Assembly (NCBI GenBank): GCA_034440615.1
Contig: JAOTOM010004870.1
Coordinates: 62,001 to 126,000, forward strand
Length of the DNA: 64,000 bases
DNA from: Ashinkailepas kermadecensis
Lineage: Eukaryota; Arthropoda; Thecostraca; Neolepadidae
Reading direction: 5' to 3'
Part shown: piece by piece, positions 46,680 through 57,282 of the stretch
Layout: each line of letters starts with the position of its first letter
Numbering within the stretch: position 1 is the stretch's first letter
Position numbers and translations under genes: made by a program
The notes under the pieces: generated by a model
The model's input: the letters and a program-made list of their open reading frames with translations, nothing else
What the model was told of the DNA's origin: nothing
Database searches by the model: none

Positions 46680-49497
46680 ATGATGCTTAATGCTCAGAGC
46701 ATTCGATCCAAATTTGATGAGTTCAAGTATTATGTTGCTGAGGAGAAACCAGATTTTGTTTGCATTACTGAGGCATGGGTCAGTGAGGGATATTTTGGGG
46801 ATAACTTGCAGGACTATGAGATCCAGGGATGCAATATGTTTTCATGCAATAGGGGTCCAGCAGTGAAAGGGGGTGGTGTAATGCTCTATGTGAATAGCTT
46901 ATACAGTTCTCAAAAAGTAGTAGATGGGGTGAAAAATGTGTCTGTGGAGTCCATTTGGCTTGATGTTGCTGTGGGAAAAGGCAACAACAATAAACTGAGG
47001 ATAGGAGCTTTGTATCGATCAGGAACCTTGCCACATTCTCAGCAACTGGAGCTTGATAAGGTGATTTGTGAGGAAATCAGTAGAAACCTTCAGAGGAAAT
47101 GCCTTATTCTTGGTGACTTTAATCTAAAAGGATATGAAAATGTTGGTGTTGGCTCCCCATCATGTAAACTGCTTAGGAAATGCCTTGAAGAGGACTTGTT
47201 CTTACACCAGTTTGTAATGGAACCAACCAGGCAGGGCTCATTCTTGGACCTTGTCTTCTCAGATTTAAGTGATTTAGTTCAAGACTTGACTGTAGGAGAA
47301 ACTCTGGGAAGAAGTGACCATAACATAGTGAGATTCAAGGCACAGGTATCAGGGACAATCAAGGATAATTTGGCAAAGATTCCAAATTTTAACAGGGCAG
47401 ACTTTGCCTGCATGAGAGAGGCTTTAAGTGCCATAAAATGGGAAGAAGAATTCTTTGATTTAAATGCCTGTGAAATGTGGGAAAAGTTCAAATCCTACTT
47501 GAGGGAAATTCAGATTAGACATGTCCCCCAAAAGCAAAGGCGCAAAAGAAGGGTAGGAAAGCCAGCATGGCTTACACCAGATGTGATGAAAGCAATTAAG
47601 GCTAAGAAAGGTGCATTTAGAGTATTTAAGGAGGCTTCAAATATCGTAAATCTAAGGTCGTATCAAAAAGCTAGAGACGCTGTGAAGCAGAAAATCAGAG
47701 CAGCAAAGCGAGCAAAAGAATTGGATTTGGCTAGGAACTGTAATGGGGACAGTAAAACGTTCTTTAGTTTCTACAAGCTAAGTAAAGTTTCAAGCACAAT
47801 TGGTCCACTGGATGTAAATGGGACTATATTGAGTGAGGATAGTGAGATGGTTGAGGAGCTGAGCAAGCAGTTTAAATCAGTGTTTACAGTGGAGGATGTG
47901 ACTAATCTGCCAACCGTGAACCACAGTTCAGTGACAGGTGATCAGATACACGATGTTGATTTCATTGACAGTGATATTGTTTTCAATTACATCAGAAAAA
48001 TAAAGACAAACAAGGCAGCAGGACCCGATGGAATTTATGCTAGGGTATTGCGGGAAGCAGAAAAGGAAGTGGCAATTCCACTTAGTATAATATTTTGTAG
48101 ATCAGTTTCGCAAAATGAAATTCCAACAGATTGGAAAAGGGCAAATGTAGTTCCTATTTTCAAGTAAGGAGAAAGAGGGAAAGTTGAAAACTATAGGCCA
48201 GTAAGCCTCACATCCCTAGTCTGCAAGGTACTCGAATCAATTATCAAGGATAGAATAGTTAGTTTTCTGGAAGGAAACAGATTGATTCAAGATACTCAAC
48301 ATGGGTTTAGAAAAGGGCGATCGTGCCTCACAAATCTCGTGGACTTTTTGAATTTTGCTACAGAACAATTTGATCAGGGAAATCAGGTTGATGTAGCGTA
48401 TCTTGACTTTAGTAAGGCCTTTGACAAGGTACCCCATAAACGGTTAATGATGCAGCTTCAGGTCCATGGTATTGCAGGTAGCATCCTAAAATGGATAGAG
48501 TTGTGCCTTTCAGATAGACAGCAGAGAGTGATGCTAAATGGTATAAAGTCATCATGGCAAAATGTTCTTAGTGGAGTCCCCCAGGGGTCGGTACTGGGGC
48601 CACTATTTCATTAAATATGTGAATAGCATTGAATGTGGCCTAAGCAGTAAGGTTTTGAAATTTGCGGATGATTTGAAGATCTTTAGGGCAATAACAGGGC
48701 AAAATGAGCAGGTTTTGCTGCAGAAAGACTTAGACGAGCTAGTGAAGTGGTCCGAAAAATGGCAAATGAAGTTTAATTTTGATAAGTGCAAAGTCATGCA
48801 TGTAGGTAGGCAGCATATGAAGGCTCCATACTTGATGGGTGGCCAAGTACTATCTGTGACTCAGCAGGAGAAGGACTTAGGTGTTATGTTGAACACAAAA
48901 TTGGGGGCATCAGAACAGACCAAAGAAGCCAGGAAGAAAGCACTAAGAATGCTTGGGGCAATACAGAGGAATGTGTCATACAAAATTGAGGAGGTCATCA
49001 GGAAGCTTTACTGTGCAAATGTCAGGCCACATTTGGAATACTGTGTCCAAGCTTGGTCCCCTAGTTATGAGAAAGATTGCTGGCTTTTAGAGAGAGTACA
49101 AAAGAGGGCAACAAAAATGGTTAATGGTATAGGCAACCTGGAATATGAGGAAAGACTGAAGAAATTGAACATGTTTTCACTTAGATATAGAAGGCTGAGA
49201 GGAGATCTCATCGAGGTTTTTAAATTTGTTCATGGTCAGGAACAGGGATATCTCAGGGAAATGTTTGAATTTAACAGAAATGATGCAATTTGAGGTCATC
49301 AATTCAAAATTATAGTTAATCACAGCAGGACAAAGTTAAGACAGTCTTTCTTCACCAACAGGGTAGTAGAACACTGGAACCAGCTGCCAGGAACCATTGT
49401 CAGTAGCAACACACTGAACATCTTTAAAAACGGCATAGACAATCATTATAAGAATAGGGGGATTGTTTTTCTGTATTCCAGGGAAGGTTGATCGACA
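46680..49497 (+). pseudogene. CR1-like LINE ORF2: endonuclease and reverse transcriptase
   Basis: 46680-48167 encodes an apurinic-type endonuclease (LNAQSIRSK, ITEAW, GDFNL, GRSDHNIV) and the start of reverse transcriptase (NKAAGPDGI, WKRANVVPIFK), then a TAA. 48180-48614 continues in the same frame (YRPVSLTS, FRKGRSCLTNLVDF, DFSKAFDKVPH, GVPQGSVLGP) and then shifts; FADDLKIF and the thumb are in the frame of 48562-49293. After a TGA at 49291 the conserved end RQSFFTNRVVEHWNQLP follows. All catalytic motifs are readable. Two stops and one frameshift prevent a full product. Confidence 0.88.
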
Positions 49498-49513
49498 GGG
49501 AGGAGTGGGAGTT

Positions 49514-50012
49514 GGGAGGAGTTTGTAATTGTTGACTGTGTTATGAAATAGCAAGTGAGTCTCTTATTAAGTCTAAATGCTTTATAACTTTATATAGGGT
49601 GTACCTAGCAGTGGATTCAGCACCTTCTTTCGGGATGTGATACTGATGAGATTGTCTATGGTAGCACAATGGGTATGATGGGAGGAGTTTGTAATTGTTG
49701 AGTGTATTATGCAATAGCAAGTGAGTCTCTTATTAAGTCTGAACGCTTTATGAATTTCTGTGGGATGTGCCTAGCAGTGGATTCGGCACCTTCCTTCGGG
49801 ATGTGATGCTGATGAGGTTGTCTATGGTGGCACGATGGGTGTGATGGGAGGAGCTTGTGATTATTGAGGGTGTTAGGCGGTAGCAAGTGAGTGGTGTTAG
49901 ATGGGCTGGGATATATAGCTTCCTAGGAACTTGGGATAAGGGATTGATTGGGGTGGGAGTATGTACATTCTAGTACCTTTTCTAGATAGGCTTAACCCAG
50001 ATGGGCCCCTGT
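49514..50012 (+). repeat. 166-bp tandem repeat in the LINE 3' UTR
   Basis: Starts at GGGAGGAG at 49514, 49680 and 49846, exactly 166 bp apart, three units with increasing divergence. Each includes TAGCAAGTGAGT and TCGGGATGTGAT blocks. Confidence 0.9.
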
Positions 50013-50053
50013 GGCTCTTATTAAGCCTTAATACTTTATGACTTTATGACTTT

Positions 50054-50992
50054 AATTCCCAAAGGAACGGTAGTTGAAGAAGTAGGCAGGTAAGCTTGAA
50101 CAAGAACATCCAAATATAAAATTCCAGTTACACAAATTACAGCGCCTAAAGTCCAGTCCATGCCTTTTTCTGATTTGTGCTCAGGGTTTCCATTTTAATA
50201 TCACATAACTATCACGTATGACTTCAAGAAGGGCTGTTTTTAGTTTACTTTTATTAATATTTTCACTCCACTGCACCTGGTGCTTTTTCTGTCCTGGATT
50301 GGGGCACCTAGCGTTGCATTTCCGTCCAGGGGTTGGCACACCTTTTGGTAAATTTACAGCTTAAGGCAATTTCTGATTTCTTGATTTGTTTAATGCAATG
50401 TTTAAGAAGGTGATGAACATGATGTTACTGCTCACTTTGGTAAAGTTGTGTTTAAAGGTGTTTTATGAATTCGTGGAATGTATCATTTCAATGCAATGTT
50501 TATGAATGTGACCCAAATTATGGGACCACTCATTTTCTATACAAATGCCTACATTTCAGGTTGTGAGCAAAATAACACCAAAAAGGGCTTTGAATTAGGT
50601 GTCATAGGATAAGCTATTCTTTTTAAATCAAAAGAAATGCAACATAACCTAACATAACCTAGCCTACCCTCCCTTTGGAGAAAAACAAAACCAAAACATC
50701 AAGTTGTAAAAATTTCAAGCAATGTATTTTTTTACAATAAAAAATGTAACCGAACTTAACATGTTGAAATGTAAAAGAACAATAACATGTTGAAAGTACT
50801 ATATTTTCAGGAGTGGAATACTGTGCTGATGATATTTTCTGTAATAAATTTGCAAATCAGATCTACATCATTAGTGTTAATAAATATGAAAAATTCATAG
50901 AAATGCATGCACCGGTTTGTGGACAAGAAGTTATTCTGATGATTTCTGATGTATTGGAACATACAAATGTTTCATGATAGAAGCAGGCATAG
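50054..50992. other. AT-rich, no recognisable gene
   Basis: Contains AACATAACCTAACATAACC (about 50640), a TTAGG-like stretch on the minus strand. Otherwise unassigned. Confidence 0.35.
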
Positions 50993-51926
50993 TTAATACG
51001 CGCACTGGAGGGGGGGGGGGGCGAAATCCGCCCACCCCTCCGGTTTTTCGCAAATAACTGCAGATTTGACCGGTCGATATACGCGATTTTCGGTGTACCT
51101 GCTTAGAAATGAACGGCGCGTCGTTTAAAGCAAGAAAAATTGAAATCACCCGAATATTTTTCAAGTTAGGGGCCGCTAAAGTCAAAAAATGTTATAGCGC
51201 CAGACCACAAAAATCGGCGCAGATGCGCTCCCAGTATACTGACAAAAGGGAAGTGTTCTAGGCAACACTAGGGACTTGTTTGATGCATATTGATATGCTG
51301 TATAGTTTCAAGGTCATGTTAGGTCACTAAGGTCAAGTCAGGTCAAGTTCATGACAGGTTAATGGAACCAAACTTGATCAACTGGAATGTTGCCATAAAT
51401 GCACTACTGGTTGTCATTTGTACTGTTTATCATTGCGTTTCCATACTTTATTCATGTACTTCACTCCCTTCTTCACGAAGCCGATTGCTCCGAGCTGCCC
51501 GACGGAGCAGTCGGGCGGGCGGCCGGTTCCGGTAACTGGAACAGGTAACTGACCTGATAAAGTGGTGCTACGTAGGTGACCTGAGGTCAAATGTTGGGTC
51601 TATCATCTGCATTGCATCATTAGTAATGTCCAAAACATCATTGATGCCCATTTTTGAGCATTTAAACACAATCACAGCGATCCATAACGATGACAAGCCA
51701 AGCCACGCAAAACCGGAAAATTGTGTCAATCTGACCTCATTTGACCTTGAAGATATTGACCTAAGGTCACGAAAAATGCACACAATAGAGTTCACTACCG
51801 TGCCCATCCACCCTGCGAATTTCGTTCCTCCAGCTTTACTAGGAGCCGAGATCTTAGGGGGGGGGCGGAATCCGCCCCCCCCTCCAGTGCGCGTAATTCT
51901 CAGAGGCCCTCCAGGGCGCGTGTTAA
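50993..51926. mobile_element. TTAA-flanked MITE, copy 2 (926 bp)
   Basis: 50997-51922 is the same length as copy 1, lies in the same orientation and is bounded by TTAA at 50993-50996 and 51923-51926. The ends are TACGCGCACTGGAGGG and, reverse-complemented, CACGCGCCCTGGAGGG. Most differences from copy 1 are substitutions and G-run length. It carries the same AGGTCA cluster (51311, 51321, 51330, 51340) and a TGACCT DR4 (51732 and 51742). Non-coding, probably piggyBac-type. Confidence 0.85.
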
Positions 51927-53779
51927 AGTACTTATATCTCAATAAATGGTCAGTTCACTAACAAGACAGCATTCACTCAAATAGCACTCAAAACACCAGG
52001 CGGCCCACTCTTTTTGCAAGTTTAAAATCGATGACAGTGCTTTCTTGAATCATGTTTAAAGCACATGAAGGAAATGTATTGCTGACACTTGTAAGGAACT
52101 GATGTGCAATCTGCAATCTACTCTCGATCGGGCAATCTGCGGAAAAAAACACGTTGAGCAGCCGCAGTGGCGTACTAAAGGGAAAAGTTCCCCTCCCTAA
52201 TGTCAGGCACCAATGAAATACTTTCACCCACCGTCATTACTATTCAGGTCTGCTGTGCTCTGATGCACCATCAATGCCGGTGTGTTTTAGCCTGCATCTG
52301 ATCGCTGAAGTATTTTTATTTAAGCCGGTGTGTGTTTGTTGGTGTGTGGAGTGAGGAGGAGGGTAACGGTGACGGTGACGGTGACGATAGATCCGAGCCC
52401 ACTATATGGCACGGCAGTCGCATGCTATTACTCAGAGTTGTTATGTTGACATGTACTGAGCACTGCTCTTTTAATTATGTGACTTCACCAGTTATTGGAC
52501 GATTTTCCCCGTTGGTGAGGATGCTGAATAAACATAAACATACACATCGTCGAATAAAAAATCGGAATTTCTGAGATCCGAAAATATAGTGGGCTAAATC
52601 CAACGAGTTTTTTTTTTTGGGGGGGGGGGGTCTAGTGCGTTGGCACTTCGGCCCCCCCAATGTTTTTCAAAAATCGACACCCCTGAATGCAACAACACAT
52701 CTGTCCTCCCTGCTTGTAATGGTAGTTGCCTTTCTGCATACATGATCTTTTGCATCCCATCTGATGGTGCCAACTGACCAAAGCTGGCCGGACCGACTTC
52801 GGACCGCCAAAGCAGGCAGGACCGATCATTTTACCGACCAGGTCACAACGCACAAGGTCATCTGACCTACCAGGCCACAACGCACAAGAGCGTATGCTTC
52901 CATTCGCCCTCTTCGGAACTCAAGTTCAGAAAGGTCCGGTACTTCCAACGCAGTTCATGACTGATATGCACCGTGATTTGGCCGGATCAGCGCCCACGTT
53001 CGTACAGCGCCGCATGCTGTTAACAATTATTGTCGACACAATGGATGAAAAACACAATTATGCACACAGATAGGCACATTTGGTAGGGTCATGCCCTCCG
53101 CACAACTTACTTGAAAACGCTTCCGGCCGAAGTAGTATTTTCGAAGCAGGAAATAATCAACAATTACTCTCCTCATGTTTATGCGACTTCAAAAGTCCTC
53201 AATTTCAATTATTATATGTAAACGAAGAACCAAGATCAGCTCCACATCCCACACTGGATCCGCCCCTGGGGGCGTTTTCAACTTTTGAGCACTCTACGAG
53301 ATAGACTGACAACAGTTTTTGCCAAGGCTTTCGACAACAACAATTTTTCTTTTGAGCAATCTGGCGAGAGAACACACGCCAACAGAAACGCGAGCGCTCG
53401 TCAGACATGCCGCCAGACCGCTCCGTAATAAAACGAGCTGCCCAAGTTTGTAAAACCGCTTGTCGAATATCCGGCAGTCATGTAGCGTTATCCCTCCTTT
53501 ATGCTACCAATTACATGAATGCCAGCGATGAACCCTCTACCTCCAATCTTACCAACCATGAACATAAATGTGTTCGGAATTTGAACTTAGAAATCCGCAA
53601 TAGTCTAGACAATAGCTTGTAAACATTTGCTGCAGGTTTGATGAAGAACGTTTGGATACTTTTCAAGCTAGATGGGAGAAACAAGGAACGCTACGATATT
53701 ACAGAAATGAGGAAAACCATGGTGTGGTGCAATGTGCACATATGATGCAACTGAAGTTGTGCCAAGTTTCAAAGGAGCC
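51927..53779. other. Unassigned; small tandem repeats
   Basis: Contains a GACGGT run (52366-52386), a G-run with TGGCACTTCGGCCCCCCCAA (52619-52665), and a duplicated CCAGGYCACAACGCACAAG (52840-52890). CACTGGATCCGCCCCTGG at about 53250 resembles a DNA-element end. No gene is recognised. Confidence 0.35.
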
Positions 53780-54436
53780 ATATCATAACATCCAAGGTTC
53801 ATTTACTACCAAAGTTCATAACATCCAAGGACCATAACGTCCAAAGTGCGAAGTAAAATACAAGATGTGTTGGATGGGGTGCGTTCACAATGACCAAAGT
53901 TCATAACGTCAAGCAACCACGATCTTCGAACATGGTTTCAGGGGAGTATTTACAGCGTCCAATGTTAATTTACTCGAAGGATCATGAAGTACAAACATAG
54001 TTCCCAATTGTCCGCTAGAGGAACCGGCAAAACCTCTGGCATTGAAATCTAACAAACCTAGCCTATCCAAACAAAACCTAACCCAACATAAGCTAACCTA
54101 ACCTAACCTAATCTAACCTAACCTAGCCTAATCTAACCTGACCTAGCTGCAGGATTTCACCATCAGAGCTCCTGCCGGCTTCTCTGGCTATTGGAGAACT
54201 ACTTTTGGACTTTATGGTCCTTGGACGTAAGTTAACTTTGAAAGTCATGAACGCTCCCTCTGAAGCCAGTTTTGGAAGTTTTGATTGTTGGACGCTGCGG
54301 ACTTTGGATATGGTGAACGCACCCTGTCGAAGACATTTTGGACTTTATTTCTCTTTTTGGATGTCATGATCCTTGAACTTTGTAAGCTTTGGACGTTATG
54401 AACTTTGGTAGTAAATGAACACTGAATGTTATGAAT
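53780..54436. mobile_element. Foldback element with TTAGG-like loop
   Basis: Arms of about 170 bp at 53780-53950 and 54270-54436 are inverted copies sharing TTCATTTACTACCAAAGTTC, ACATCCAA and GGGTGCGTTCAC. The loop holds CTAACCTAACCTAAYC repeats at 54050-54150. Non-coding. Arm identity is moderate. Confidence 0.65.
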
Positions 54437-54499
54437 GCTCCCCATTTCAAACGACAGCGTGAACGGTTCAGAACGCACGTCAGGAAAAATATCAGAAGG

Positions 54500-54545
54500 G
54501 AGGTTAAATTGCTCCCCCCCCTCCCCTGCGCTGCGAGGGTTAATA
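54500..54545 (-). mobile_element. Isolated end of a second-family TTAA element
   Basis: The minus strand reads TTAACCCTCGC then a GGGGAGGGGGG run, matching the left end of the MITE at 61650. No matching second end was found, so it is a fragment. Confidence 0.45.
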
Positions 54546-54639
54546 CTTGCTGGGGTTGGCAGCGATCATGTGCATTCCACCCTACAGAACTCGCCGCATC
54601 AAAACTGGATCACATTCGAGCCACCACTTATCAATTTGG

Positions 54640-54915
54640 CTTGAGAACTCACCCAAAATTGATTTGAGAACTCACCCGAAATTGTCTTGAGAACTCACCC
54701 GGCATATATTTCTGAACTCACCCGGTATTGATTTGATAATTCATCCGGCATTAATTTGAGAACCCACCCGGCATTGCTTTGAAAACTCACCGGGCATTGA
54801 TTTGATAACTCACCCGGCGTTTATTTGAGAACTCGCCCAGTAATGATTTCAGAACTCAAACGGCATTTATTTGATAATTCATCCAGCATTGATTTGAGAA
54901 CTCACCTGGCAATGC
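54640..54915. repeat. Junction minisatellite at the 54.9-kb EB-like remnant
   Basis: About ten units of roughly 24 bp, ACCCGGCATTGATTTGAGAACTC with variants. On the minus strand the unit is AATGCCGG followed by GTGAGTTCTC, and the first unit is the junction of the adjoining exon remnant (TTGCCAG then GTGAGTTCTC). Confidence 0.85.
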
Positions 54916-54966
54916 GCGCTGATCCGGCACGCCTCGTTCAGGTCCACTAGCGGCTGTCCTTGAGCT
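54906..54966 (-). pseudogene. EB-like module exon remnant
   Basis: The last 61 bp of a module on the minus strand: QPLVDLNEACRISAHCQ followed directly by donor GTGAGT. C-x5-C and the final H-C-Q match the ends of the other modules (QCQ, QCL, QCM), and the phase is again 0. Sequence upstream is replaced at GCCATACAT by a dispersed repeat also present at 39.5 kb, so the first half of the module, including C-x-C, is lost. Confidence 0.6.
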
Positions 54967-55190
54967 GGCCATACATGCACTTATAAGTTACGTTCATAAG
55001 TACTAGCTTCTAGCCTCTAGCCGAACCAGTGATGTGGAATACATATATTTTGCACACTTTTCGTTATTAAATATGCACATGGCATATTTAGTGGCAGACG
55101 CGTTGTCAGTATAAAGAAGTATTGCGGTGGATGTCGACACAATACAAAAGCAAAATTCCTTATCCAGACGTGGTGCCTGGATAAGAAGTA
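54966..55190 (-). mobile_element. Dispersed repeat, copy 2
   Basis: Shares about 220 bp with 39545-39765. Its edge interrupts the EB-like module at 54966. Class unknown. Confidence 0.65.
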
Positions 55191-57282
55191 CACTGTAAAC
55201 CAAATCTACCATCCATGTCTTAATATACCATGCACACGCTAGTGGCATGGCATGCACCAAGTTACTTTGCAATGCTAAGGTTCGTTTAATGATGACAGAC
55301 GTGTTGTGAATGAGTACTACACGGCCTGCACAAGTACACTGACATAGTTATTTAATTATATCCGAAGCCGTGCCACGTAAATCAGCAAGGCATACGTTCA
55401 TCCAAAGAACAAATTCCTGCCAAGTGGGTTAACAAGCACCTACATTGTGCTGCTAAGGTCAGATGGCAAATGACTAGGGTGCTCCTTGCAAGGATTAATG
55501 CACCAGTACGGAACAAGCTTCTTACTTGAGTGATTAGTTCAGCTTTTAAGATCTCACATGCCGGACGCATGTTAAGTAACCACCGAGTAATCCATTGACA
55601 AGCTACAAGCCACACATTCGTTTTCAACTCGTTTCGAAAATAGCGTTATGAACTTCCCAGCCAGCCATCTTTGATTCAGCTTCAGATTGAGGTGGAAAGG
55701 ACTGCCTGTGCGAACCACAATGATAAGCAGGGGTGTTGTTCTATGTGTTTTTTTGGGGGTTGCAAGTACCTCCTCAATGTTGGCTTTGTCCCTCCCCAGA
55801 CAATTTCAACGTTTAACATGGGACCATAAGGAGTGCCGCCCTGCAATCCATTTGTATTTCCTGCCCACTGCTCTCATGTATTTTTCCTCTCCAATAATTT
55901 TCAGAGATCAACACTTGTGATGTTATTGCATTTTGAACTGCAAGTGATGAATGTTGGTGGAGCACGACATGAGATATATTCAGCATCATGAAGTAAGTGA
56001 TACAAATTAGCAAGGTTCTCCAGAAGTTGAAAATTTCGATGGAAGATGACACCAAGAAGAATTTAATGTCGGCCCATCCTACTTAAAGCTCAATTATGCA
56101 CTTTCATCTTTTGATATGCACAATCAAGTGGTGTTCCTTTCTTAGGGACAAAATAAAATGCATTTGTTTGGCAAATATTTGAGCATCCTATTTCATTTTA
56201 CACAGTCTGGAGTCCTAACATCCTTCTATGTTAATGTCATGGTTTTATGTCCCATATGTATTTTTTTGTCGATTTTATGTCACACTCCAGCATAAGTATA
56301 ATTTTGGAATACTGAAGCAAAGCTTCACCTGCCATGTTCCTCCACAGTAAGGTATTTGGTATTATTATGCTTTAATGTATTCATGAGACAAGTTTTACAG
56401 ATTTTTAGTTTATAATGAAAAGAAAAGGGTTAGCCTTAGTTAGGGTAGGTAAGGCTAGTAAGTTTTTTTATCAGAAACATTTGTTTTAAAAATCTAATTT
56501 TTCAGCCAAAAATTGCGTTTTTTTCATCAAAGATAGGGGTTGTTTAAGGTTAAGGTTTATAAGTTGGAAAGTGTTTAAAAAATACCACGTGTTTGAAAAA
56601 ATTTCAGTTTTGTTTTATTACATGAGAGGTTAGGCTAGGTTCGGTTAGGTGATCCTGCTTTTCCCTTTTTACATTATGTTTATGCTAATCAAAGCCACGT
56701 TTTTGGTATTATCTTGTTTACCAACTGAAAAGTGAGTATTTGCAGGGGAACATAGGAGGTCACATCATGTGAAGCACATTCATAAACAATGCACTGGAAA
56801 ATAATTCCGAGAATTCAAAAACAACCTATAATACTGCAAATTGACTTAAATCTATCGAAGCTCGGTTGGTTATTGTAGGGTAGTTCTTGACCCCTGGCGT
56901 AATGACAGTCTAGAAGAACCTTCGCGAACCGCAGCTAACCCGAAATGAAGAAACGCAAGACTCGTTAATTTGAACTTCAACGAATAGCGCGAGGCCGAAA
57001 TATGATTGGTATTGGCGACAATTTTATCCGCGTCCGCCAACACCTTAATCCAGTAAGTACAGACTACGTCGTTCGTACGACTGCTGAACTGCTGAAAGCT
57101 TTGGTTTTATTGCGCATTATTGAACATATCCATCCACGACGGCTATTACCTTGCATTCCATTGCCTTACATCGCATTACATTACACATGACATGTTAACG
57201 TCACCGGAAAAAATGAGATATTGGAACACGAAGCAAACGTACGCTCGAATGCATGCGTGTGCACATAGAACTATGTGGGGCA
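55191..57282. other. AT-rich, no recognisable gene
   Basis: Contains AGGGGTGTTGTTCTATG with a G-run at about 55731, similar to motifs at 44.69 and 52.6 kb, and TTAGG-like GGTTAGGCTAGG near 56630. No convincing exon. Confidence 0.35.

Larger units (their letters stand above)
46385..50053 (+). mobile_element. CR1-like LINE, nearly full length
   Basis: A 3.7-kb non-LTR retrotransposon: an ORF1 remnant, ORF2 (endonuclease and reverse transcriptase), a repetitive 3' UTR and a terminal (ACTTTATG) octamer tail at 50030-50053. Absence of a poly(A) tail and the short octamer repeat are typical of CR1-group elements. It has few lesions (a stop near 48165, a frame change near 48600 and a stop at 49291), so it is relatively young. 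Confidence 0.85.
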
